64,000 nucleotides of DNA from Bolinopsis microptera (lineage: Eukaryota > Ctenophora > Tentaculata > Lobata > Bolinopsidae), in contig NC_087084.1 in NCBI RefSeq assembly GCF_026151205.1, positions 15,764,322 to 15,828,321 on the forward strand, written 5' to 3'. The position numbers were made by a program, and so were the translations under genes. Under the pieces are notes generated by a model. The model was not told the origin of the DNA and made no database searches. It was given only the letters and a program-made list of their open reading frames with translations. Shown piece after piece: positions 11,673-22,700 of the stretch. Each line of letters begins with the position of its first letter. The stretch's first letter is position 1.

Positions 11673-12690
11673 CAGAGGAATTTGTTTCCCTTTGAATCAA
11701 TCAAACTAGATGAATTGTTGTAAATACTGAGATCAAACTATCAATCTACAGGCTATCGTCAAACATGTTGCAAGGCGTCATCTTCAGTGACATAAGCCCT
11801 AGAAATTGTAAAAAGTTAGTAAAACCCAAAATTCCTTTAAAAATCTGGACACTCTTAAAACGGTTATAAAGTTAAAATTAAGAAGTTAGGAGTAATGGAA
11901 GGCCAAAAGGATTTATAGTGTTAATTCCCAAAGGTTTTAAAGTCTTGAGTAGTTGAATATATTTATGTTCACGGACATCCAAAGTTTTAGGACTAGAATT
12001 ATCAATAATTGACACATTAAAAATTTTGTTAAAATCTTCCCTTTGTCTAAAACCATGATCCAACAAATGTAAACCCAAACTATATTCATCACTTGTTTCA
12101 TCTACCTTATCACCATTTAAAAGTTTGTAATATTTGACCCTATGTTCTCCAGTCCTAACCCGTAGAGATCGAGTTGTGCGACCGACGTAAGCCTTTCCAC
12201 AGACACTACATTGGAACAGATAAATGATGTTGTAGCTCTGGCAGTTTCCAGGGGAAGCTTTAACCTTCTTGCCGTTCACTTTGAATTCACGGGTGCCTTT
12301 GACAAGTTCACAACATTTGCATCTTGGCACATTGCATTTGCTGGTTGGGCCATGTTGAGCTCCTAAAGCAAGTTCTTTCAATTTGACGAGGCGAGATTTT
12401 AGGCTTGGCCCTGTTTTCTTTGTGTAACTGAAAATTGTCTTTCTAGGCGTGGTGGATGTTGAGGAGGTCTCTTGGGATGTTTCAGCAGTGTCACTTTCAC
12501 TGAAACTCCTCGTTCTTGAGAGGTGTTCTTCATACTTCTTAGTCACAGACACCAGATCATCATCACTACCATAAGTAGATATGACCCTGATTGGAAGATG
12601 TAATGATGTCTGGTCATCAGGAGCCTGAACTTTGCGTGACAGTGATCTTGCTGTGTTAAGGACCTTATTACTGATGTTCTCTCTTACTAC
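11673..12690 (-). mobile_element. Penelope-like element, 3' fragment
   Basis: A truncated Penelope-like element lies on the minus strand between two tracts of the same actactagt microsatellite. It retains the C-terminal coding region (11878 to about 12685) and about 200 bp of 3' region, including ACTGAAGATGACG, similar in position and wording to the 3' region of the element at 60.8-63.2 kb. Confidence 0.85.
11878..12685 (-). pseudogene. Penelope C-terminus with GIY-YIG endonuclease
   Basis: The retained region reads RVISTYGSDDDL, then a Ser/Thr-rich linker, a CxCC knuckle (CNVPRCKCC), and the GIY-YIG nuclease core SYNIIYLFQC followed by AYVGRTTRSLRVRTGEHR. It ends NPFGLPLLLTS and a stop. RT is absent. 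The same blocks in the same order occur in the 60.8-kb element, but the sequences differ enough to be separate lineages of one family. The frame runs upstream into microsatellite as poly-Val, which is not part of the protein. Confidence 0.88.
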
Positions 12691-12965
12691 TAGTACTACC
12701 ACTACTACTAGTACTACTAGTACTAATACTACTATTACTACTAGTACTACTAGTACTATTAGTACTACTACTAGTACTACTAGTACTACTAGTACTACCA
12801 CTACTACTAGTACTACTAGTACTAATACTACTATTACTACTAGTACTACTAGTACTACTAGTACTACTACTAGTACTACTAGTACTACTAGTACTACCAC
12901 TACTACTAGTACTACTAGTACTACTACTACTACCACTACTACTACTACTAGTATATAGTACTACT
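12686..12965. repeat. ACT/TAG microsatellite, 5' side of Penelope fragment
   Basis: tagtactactagtactacta and relatives. It matches the tract at 11434-11672, so the element either inserted into this microsatellite or the tract duplicated on insertion. Confidence 0.95.
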
Positions 12966-12999
12966 GCTGGAGCGTGTGCTTCAAGTGAGACCACAAAAT

Positions 13000-14346
13000 A
13001 CTGTTTTACCTATAGTCATAAGCGGGACATGCTACTAGTACTCTCGGCACTACTATACCACCACTACTACATTAAAAGACTAAAGGATTTTAGTATTTAA
13101 AAGAGCGATGATAGCTGATAAGGTATCAGTAGTCAATGACTAGATATAGGTATGTAACCATAGCAACACTGATTAGAATAAATGTAGCCAGCTTTTACAA
13201 CTTTTATTACTCGCAAGGTTCAATTAAAGAAGAAATCTCTTTGCAACCATAGCAACAGGTATGTAACCATAGCAACAGAGAGCAATGATTCAATTAGAGA
13301 TTGTAACCTAATATTCCCTTGTAAGCAGTTTATGATAAAGTTAATGATAAAGTTAACATTTTCCCCATTGTATAAATTAAAATTAAACTGCGGCCAACAT
13401 ATCTCAATCCAGGGATTACATACCAATCCAGCAAAATCAATAACAATCTTCAGGTGGGGTATTGGTCAGTGGTCGCGTTGCTAATAGCACGTGACAGCAA
13501 CAATTGTTGCGGGCAACAATTTGGCCCGAACCTGCAATGCTAAATTATTTTAGGTCCGGTATTTTTGGTATCTTGGTTTTATGGTATGAAATTGAATGAA
13601 TTGCAAGAAACATCTCTTTCGCCAACCCTTTTGTGGATCAGGAAAGCGTACATCTTGCAAAGGCCGATTAAGACCGAGCATCTAAAAATCAGGCTCGCTA
13701 GACTATGTATCGCATTGGGAGCATTCCTGCACGATAGTTATATTATTAACCAAATATCAAAAGTTAATTGATCAGCAGTTATTCGTTAACCTTGGTTATT
13801 CTGAAAATCTACAATCGAAAAGTTTTGAAAGTAAGCTGTTCAGATGAAATCCGTGAATTTTGAATTTCGACATTGAATTTTGTTTCTAGATGTTTCTACT
13901 CAAAACCGAAAAAATAACTCTAAGACAAATGATATAAACTTATTTGTCAGGTCTCGTAATTGCAGTTATCGATTGACCCTCTGTGAGGCAAGTAAAGGGT
14001 ATCGACTATCTGTAACACGGTTGCTAGGTAACAAGTTTATTATATTTCATTCAAAGAACGTATCGAGTATCAATTGTTTGTCATTATTAGAGGCGGTAAA
14101 ACTCCTGGGCTGTGATGAATAGAGACAATGCGGCCACCCCATGGTAACATTAAAATACAATGACTCAGTTACATCGCCATCGCTTCCTCAAACTATTTGT
14201 TATATATTTGAAGTACAAATATATAACAAAATCTGGTATATCAGACGAGATGATAGTAGACATGGTCAAGCTTTTCAACGTCAACAGAAATAGTTGGACT
14301 GCTGCTAGGAGGGCACGTTTGGAGAAAAAAATACTTGATTTTGCTG
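13000..14346. other. Unassigned interval with short open frames
   Basis: X-box-like gtaaccatagcaac units sit at about 13155, 13240 and 13262. Short ORFs at 13565-13771, 13880-14122 and 14160-14360 (the last with basic KSGISDEMIVDMVKLFN) resemble nothing I recognise. A motif of about 38 bp (tccggtatttttggtatctt and following bases) at 13553-13591 recurs as a direct repeat at 14647-14685, bracketing about 1.1 kb. Confidence 0.5.
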
Positions 14347-14642
14347 GATATTGGTATGTAATGCAGGGACTAGTGTTTTTTCTACTAGTTGGGGCCTCAC
14401 AACCCCCCATACCTAGAGTGCTTCCCATTCCATTTTTGAGAGTTCGACTTCTTTTTACCTGGCATCCTTTAGTTTTAATTATAACTTTCTGATATAATTG
14501 GAGTATTAACCCTTATCTTTATTAGGTACTGAAGATGTCCGAAAATGTTTTACCAATGATGTTATAAAGATTTTGTTGGAATTTTTAAACTCATTCGTTG
14601 TCTGACTGTGGGAACTATTGATTTTTGATATTGGTATGTAAT
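14347..14642 (+). mobile_element. Short Penelope 3'-end insertion with 16-bp target duplication
   Basis: About 264 bp are nearly identical to the 3' untranslated end of the Penelope-like element at 62933-63200 (both run from atgcagggactag to the ctgtgggaactattgat end). The insert is bracketed by gatattggtatgtaat at 14347-14362 and 14627-14642. A truncated copy with target duplication fits target-primed reverse transcription and marks both ends of the insertion. Confidence 0.9.
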
Positions 14643-16139
14643 TCCTGGTCCGGTATTCTTGGTATCATGGTTTTATGGTATGAATGAATTAAACTTTTGA
14701 TGCTGAATTTTGTTTTCACAAATCATGCAGTAGTTGTTTACTAATCACTCCTAAGTCCTAAACTGAGCGTTTCGAACATATAATGTGCACGAGTCGGCAA
14801 TTGCTAACAATTTGATGAGAGCAAGAAACTCTTCTACCTTATGAAACCAACCTTTTGTAGTTTTATTTTGCAGCTGAAGTTTTATAGAATGTAGTTTTAT
14901 AGAATGTAGTTTTATAGAATGTAGGGTACAGTATGAGTCTATTAAATCTGTGTTTAATTGTTATATCCCCGTGCAGAAAAACTAGGTAATCACTGAGCGT
15001 ATAACCATAGCAACTAATAAATACTGGATCTGTGTATTAATTATCTTATATGTTTAATTGACAGTGCGCGGCTGCAATGGGGGTCACGACTTGATACAAT
15101 ACTCGAGTATATGCACGTGGGCGCTTTTCACTGATGAAATTAAGTAATACAAGTAATACAAGTTAATTTAATCAACTGAACAAAGCAAAATATTGATAGG
15201 ACACGATTTATATAACATAACAGTAATATTAGCCACATTTATTTAATTTCACCGACAATTTATTTAAAAAATATATGTCTTCGAAGACGAAAGAACATAA
15301 ACAACAGCTAATTATGGTTATTTCTACTTTACTTAGTTTTATTCAATATCCAGTTATCTTCGTCCAGTTTTTCTGGTTGACTTGTATAAATTTAGATCAA
15401 AAGATTTTAACTGTCCTTTTTCAACTGAGCTTGGAACTTTTTTACAATTTTTAACAAAATATACAGCATAAAAACGAAACAATAAATAAATCTAAAGGAG
15501 TAAAATAGGTCCCCCAAAATTGCACACCGCAAATATTTTACCATGAATTAAAGACACGTTAACACATTTCCCAGTCTTGCAAAATAAATACTTTTTAGTA
15601 ATCAGTTCATTCAATCTAAATAAAATCAGCATAATTACCCTAGTAGTAATAGTACTACTACTCTAGTAAATAGCCTCTATCATTTTCTAAATAACTAGCT
15701 ATAAATTAACAAATTTATTCATCAGTTCATTTGTTAGCCAAGAAATCAGTATAAAGCACAAATAAAAACCTCTGAATTCAAGGGACTAATGAATATTACA
15801 TATTAATGTAATATTACAGGTGAATATTACATTTTAATGTAATATTACAGGTGAATATTACATATTAATGTAATAATATGCCTCATAATCTGCGCCACGT
15901 GACTTGTGACATAACACGAAGTTTGGCCAAGTGCCAAGTGCGACAAAACAACATACGCGCGGGACTATATAAAATTAAGATCTATGTTTCTATGTCGGAC
16001 CTCTCTATGATAAAATCAGTTTGTGATCTACAGCAAAGCTTTCTGCACAGCACACGTTACATGTAACCACTAAACCCGCTCCAACCAATTTCTCTGTAGG
16101 ATTCAAAATGTCCTATGGTTAATAATAGTTATAAATGTG
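14643..16139. other. AT-rich intergenic interval
   Basis: No gene is seen. It holds three short tttatagaatgtag repeats near 14880-14920, an X-box-like element at about 15001, and a palindromic repeat at 15790-15875. It lies 3' of the DIXDC1-like gene. Confidence 0.6.
15790..15875. repeat. 31-bp self-complementary repeat, 3 copies
   Basis: Each unit has gaatattacatattaatgta followed by atattacaggt; attaca/tgtaat halves make every unit a potential hairpin. Confidence 0.85.
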
Positions 16140-16765
16140 CTTTTCTCAGCACTTGACATGACATCACACCACATGACATGACGTCATACCACGTGACATG
16201 ACGTCACACCACGTGTCTATATTTCGATGTGGTCGAGACTATTGCCGGGGGGTAGTTCCTCCACGAAGCCGACAATGCGTCCCTCCCACCCTGGCAACAG
16301 GGCTCCATCCTCTGCTAGTTCCTGCTTTACTGGTCCCACATCTCTATCAAACGTTCTGAAGTTGTACCTGAGAGGGGGGTGTTATGAAGAGGTAATTAAC
16401 AGGTAATTAGCCAACTAACACATTACCGCCTGTTATAAAGAGGTAATTAACCAACTAACACATTTAAATAATGTACCGAATTAAAGTTAAAAGTGCCGAA
16501 CGTGAGGAGACTTAGTAGTGAGTACTAACCTGTATCTACCGGCCCTATTAACCACGTGACATGACGTCACACCACGTGACATGACGTCACACCACGTGAC
16601 ATGACGTCACACCACGTGACATGACGTCACACCACGTGTGAGCGTGAGGAGACTAACCTGTATCTACCGGCCCTATAAACCACGTGACATGACGTCACAC
16701 CACGTGACATGACGTCACACCACGTGACATGACGTCACACCACGTGTGAGCGTGAGGAGACTAAC
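16140..16765. repeat. E-box/CRE 20-mers with copies of a splice donor
   Basis: The unit cacgtgacatgacgtcacac joins an E-box (CACGTG) to a cAMP-response-type TGACGTCA. Runs lie at 16150-16215, 16552-16638 and 16680-16746. Between them the exon end and donor of 16766-16938 (ctaacctgtatctaccggcc) is repeated at about 16527 and 16661, besides the authentic copy at 16761. Confidence 0.93.
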
Positions 16766-19700
16766 CTGTATCTACCGGCCCTGTTAACCACGTTCTTAAA
16801 GTCGCGTAGTGATATCTCCCCCAGAGGTTTAGGACAGGAAGAGAGATAAGGAGTAGTAGAGGTGCCCAGATAGTACAGGATTTTAGTGTTCTCTCTTGCT
16901 TCCTTCTTGTCGCGCGGCTTTGAGGAGTCTGATACTGCCTGGGAGAGAGTTAATCTTAGAGAGGAGGACTTTATCACGTGAGGTGTGACGTCGCGCTAGG
17001 GAGTTTGTGACGTCACACGAGGGAGCGTGTGACGTCACGCGAGGGAGAGTGTGGCGTCACGCTAGGGAGAGTGTGACGTCACGCGAGGGAGCGTGTGACG
17101 TCACGCGAGGGAGAGTGTGACGTCACGCGAGGGAGAGTGTGACGTCACGCGAGTGAGAGTGTGATGTCACGCGAGGGAGAGTGTGACGTCACGCGAGGGA
17201 GCGTGTGACGTCACGCGAGGGAGAGTGAGACGTCACGTGAGGGAGCGTGTGTGTGAGTAGAAGCTTTTAGTAAATGACCCACCTGTTTTCGCTCGAGCAG
17301 TAGTTTAAGTTTAGTGATCTGCACGTTCCTCTCGTCCAACTCATTGGTCATATACTTGTCACGTGTCTTCAAGTGCAGCACCTCCGCCTTTAGCTCCATC
17401 AGCTGCAATATTACAGTTATTTTAGTGTCACGAGGCACAGGATTACTAATACTCCGCAAGCAATCGGGAACGTTTTTAGCAGGGATTGTGCCGGAATACT
17501 GTTCAATATGCCACAAAAGTGCACTATTTAGCGATGAAACTCACCTGTTATTTTACTGTGTATTATAAATGTAAAAGCTCGCGAATATCGGGGATAATGA
17601 AACGAATATCCTAAGGCCCTGGCAAGTGCCCAGTACCTGCTGGTCTCGTTGCGTGACTAGATGCTCCAGTTACTATGGTTACTATGGTTACTATGGTTAC
17701 TATGGTTACCTGCTGGTCTCGTTGCGTGACGAGATGCTCCAGTTACTATGGTTACTATGGTTACTATGGTTACTATGGTTACTATGGTTACCTGCTGGTC
17801 TCGTTGCGTGACGAGATGCTCCAGTTACTATGGTTACTATGGTTACTTGTGTCTATATAGTACCTGCTGGTCTCGTTGCGTGACGAGATGCTCCAGTGAT
17901 CTCATCTTCTCTGAAGTATCCTGACAGCTATTACAAACAGGCTCACTCACTTCAACTCCCACCTCGTCCAGTAACACCTGAACACGTGGTTAACTAGAAC
18001 ACGTGGTTAACTAGAACACGTGGTTAACTAGAACACGTGGTTAACTAGAACACGTGGTTAACTAGAACACGTGGTTAACTAGAACACGTGGTTAACTAGA
18101 ACACGTGGTTAACTAGAACACGTGGTTAACTAGAACACGTGGTTAAATAGAACACGTGGTTAAATAGAACACGTGGTTAACTAGAACACGTGGTTAAATA
18201 GAACACGTGGTTAAATAGAACACGTGGTTAACTAGAACACGTGGTTAACTAGAACACGTGGTTAACTAGAACACGTGGTTAAATAGAACACGTGGTTAAC
18301 TAGAACACGTGGTTAACTAGAACACGTGGTTAAATAGAACACGTGGTTAACTAGAACACGTGGTTAACTAGAACACGTGGTTAAATAGAACACGTGGTTA
18401 AATAGAACACGTGGTTAACTAGAACACGTGGTTAACTAGAACACGTGGTTAACTAGAACACGTGGTTAACTAGAACACGTGGTTAAATAGAACACGTGGT
18501 TAACTAGAACACGTGGTTAACTAGAACACGTGGTTAACTAGAACACGTGGTTAACTAGAACACGTGGTTAACTAGAACACGTGGTTAAATAGAACACCTG
18601 GTTAACTAGAACACGTGGTTAACTAGAACACGTGGTTAACTAGAACACGTGGTTAACTAGAACACGTGGTTAAATAGAACACCTGGTTAACTAGAACACG
18701 TGGTTAACTAGAACACGTGGTTAACTAGAACACGTGGTTAACTAGAACACGTGGTTAAATAGAACACGTGGTTAACTAGAACACGTGGTTAACTAGAACA
18801 CGTGGTTAAATAGAACACGTGGTTAACTAGAACACGTGGTTAACTAGAACACGTGGTTAACTAGAACACGTGGTTAACTAGAACACGTGGTTAACTAGAA
18901 CACGTGGTTAACTAGAACACGTGGTTAACTAGAACACGTGGTTAACTAGAACACGTGGTTAACTATAACACGTGGTTAACTATAATAACACGTGGTTAAC
19001 TAGAACACGTGGTTAACTAGAACATGTGGTTAACTAGAACACGTGGTTAACTAGAACACGTGGTTAACTAGAACATGTGGTTAACTAGAACACGTGGTTA
19101 ACTAGAACACGTGGTTAACTAGAACATGTGGTTAACTAGAACACGTGGTTAACTAGAACACGTGGTTAACTAGAACACGTGGTTAACTAGAACACGTGGT
19201 TAACTAGAACACGTGGTTAACTAGAACACGTGGTTAACTAGAACACGTGGTTAACTAGAACACGTGGTTAACTAGAACACGTGGTTAACTAGAACACGTG
19301 GTTAACTAGAACACGTGGTTAACTAGAACACGTGGTTAACTAGAACACGTGGTTAACTAGAACACGTGGTTAACTAGAACACGTGGTTAAATAGAACACG
19401 TGGTTAACTAGAACACGTGGTTAACTAGAACACGTGGTTAACTAGAACACGTGGTTAACTAGAACACGTGGTTAACTAGAACACGTGGTTAAATAGAACA
19501 CGTGGTTAAATAGAACACGTGGTTAACTAGAACACGTGGTTAACTAGAACACGTGGTTAACTAGAACACGTGGTTAACTAGAACACGTGGTTAACTAGAA
19601 CACGTGGTTAACTAGAACACGTGGTTAACTAGAACACGTGGTTAAATAGAACACGTGGTTAAATAGAACACGTGGTTAACTAGAACACGTGGTTAACTAG

Positions 19701-22700
19701 AACACGTGGTTAACTAGAACACGTGGTTAACTAGAACACGTGGTTAAATAGAACACGTGGTTAACTAGAACACGTGGTTAACTAGAACACGTGGTTAAAT
19801 AGAACACGTGGTTAACTAGAACACGTGGTTAAATAGAACACGTGGTTAACTAGAACACGTGGTTAACTAGAACACGTGGTTAAATAGAACACGTGGTTAA
19901 ATAGAACACGTGGTTAACTAGAACACGTGGTTAACTAGAACACGTGGTTAACTAGAACACGTGGTTAACTAGAACACGTGGTTAACTAGAACACGTGGTT
20001 AACTAGAACACGTGGTTAACTAGAACACGTGGTTAACTAGAACACGTGGTTAACTAGAACACGTGGTTAACTAGAACACGTGGTTAACTAGAACACGTGG
20101 TTAACTAGAACACGTGGTTAACTAGAACACGTGGTTAACTAGAACACGTGGTTAACTAGAACACGTGGTTAACTAGAACACGTGGTTAACTAGAACACGT
20201 GGTTAACTAGAACACGTGGTTAAATAGAACACGTGGTTAACTAGAACACGTGGTTAACTAGAACACGTGGTTAACTAGAACACGTGGTTAACTAGAACAC
20301 GTGGTTAACTAGAACACGTGGTTAACTAGAACACGTGGTTAACTAGAACACGTGGTTAACTATAACACGTGGTTAACTATAATAACACGTGGTTAACTAG
20401 AACACGTGGTTAACTAGAACACGTGGTTAACTATAATAACACGTGGTTAACTAGAACACGTGGTTAACTAGAACACGTGGTTAACTAGAACACGTGGTTA
20501 ACTAGAACACGTGGTTAACTAGAACACGTGGTTAACTATAATAACACGTGGTTAACTAGAACACGTGGTTAACTAGAACACGTGGTTAACTAGAACACGT
20601 GGTTAACTAGAACACGTGGTTAACTAGAACACGTGGTTAACTATAATACCACTGTCACGTGATGCCCACATGACGAGCAATAAATGAAATAGGCTGCTCA
20701 TTTGAGAGCCTTATTTTCACAGAAATTATTGTTTACGCTCGACGAAACCGATGTTGTCGGTTATATCTTAGATAAATTAAAAAGTATCTATTTTATCTTC
20801 TAAAGAACATAACGCAAAAAGCAAGTTCTTGTTTGAAATCGGATAAAGTATAGTACATCACTACATCTAGTCATAAGTAACCTTCTCGTCATCTGTAATA
20901 TCCTTGAGTAACAGGTGTTTTAGACTTTCTAGCTGCTTCCTTGTGTCTATTACTTGGTCATACATCCATCCCATATCATCAGTATCACCTGTACGGTTAC
21001 TATGGTTACTATGGTTACCATGGTTACTATGGTTACTAAGTTACTAGTAATGGTTACAATGGCTACTGAGGTAACTTTGGTTAGAATATAATATAGAAAT
21101 AGTAACATATCCTGATAGTGCATTCCATTCTTCTACTGGCTTTATGCACCGAGCTCTCATTAATACCCATACCACGTACAGAATACAGATATCCACTAAG
21201 AATAGGTTGCCTAGACAAATCAGACAGCGATATTGCAAATATTCACAGAATCCGTCCTTAGGCGAAACTTTAAAAGGAGATTTCGTGACGTCAGCATATC
21301 ACGTGTTGTGACGTCATATCATCCAATCAACAAATACAAATTTTGGCTCTAAGTTTGATGACCCTCAATTTTGTGCCGTCTTTGACAAGTTTCCTTTTGT
21401 CTGCCTTCAAGAAATAAGACAACCGGTTAAACACTCGGGCTTCAGGTCCTTCAATAAAACCCGCCGGGACAAAAAACATGGTGGCGTATGCATCATGGTC
21501 CAAAACGAAATAGCCAAAGGCGTAAAACTTGAAAAATCCACAATTGAAGATGTTGTTGCCTGTAAACTTGAAAAAAATTACTTTGGCGTAGATAATGATA
21601 TATTCATTGTTAACTCATACATTAAGCCAGCTAACACTTCCTCTAAAAACTCAGATATTTCGGGCTTTGACACCATCCGTGAACTGGACCAATTTCTTAA
21701 TGTTCTTCTAAGTAAAGGCGATGTTATTACCTGTGGTGACTTCAACTCGCGTATCGGCCATGACATTGACTTCATCAAAGGAGAGAAATGTGGCTACGAG
21801 AGCTTCATTCCCCTGCCAGAAGACTACACCCCCCAAGAACTCCCAACCAGGAACTCAAAGGACAAAAAGTCGAACAATTACAAAAGACCCTTTCTAGAAA
21901 TGCTTGTCAATAATGAACTCCATATTCTCAATGGGAGAACTTTAGGAGACTCATATGGTGACTTCACTTGTATCCAGACCAGCGGTGCCAGCGTTGTTGA
22001 CTACTTTATTATATCACCAAACTGCAGTAAGTATGTATGTCATATGACAATCCAGCCGTTCACTTGCTTTTCTGATCATAAACCACTACTCCTGGCACTC
22101 AACTTCTCTCCTTCCAACATTCTTGTAAACACAAAGGCACTCCATGAAACTTACGCTCGAGCCCCACTTCGTTACAAAATAAATCCTGATAGCCTTTCAA
22201 GCTTACGGGATACAATGTTGGACCCACTTGTGGAAGAATGTTCCAAAACCCTCTTAGAAACAAATTATCCCGAAGATCTCCTAGGTACATACAAATTGAA
22301 CGAAGATATCACAGTTCATTTGAACAAAATAGCAGACAAATGTCTCCAAAAGACCAAACATCCCAAAATAACCAAAAAGGGATCCATAAATAAACAACCC
22401 TGGTTCACACAAGCCACTAGAGAAGCTAAAATATCCTGTATTCGTGCAGCTCAAATTGTTTCTGATTTCCCCAATAGCGATTATCTTCTAAAAAATTTTT
22501 ACCAAGTAAAAAATACGTACAAAAGTTTAATTGACCGTACCAAAAACAAATATCTTGACAAACTGAATACAGATATCGAATCTGGTAAAATTCTAAACTG
22601 GAAACAATTCAAAAAACTGAAAAAATTTAAAGGAAGAGTTGACAAATTTGATTGCCATGACATGGACAACTTTCAAAAATTCTTTGGTAAACTTTATGCC

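Noticed and set aside
11449-12994. Poly-Val, poly-Ser and poly-Thr ORFs around the Penelope fragment
   Set aside because: They are readings of trinucleotide microsatellite; only the GIY-YIG part is protein-like.
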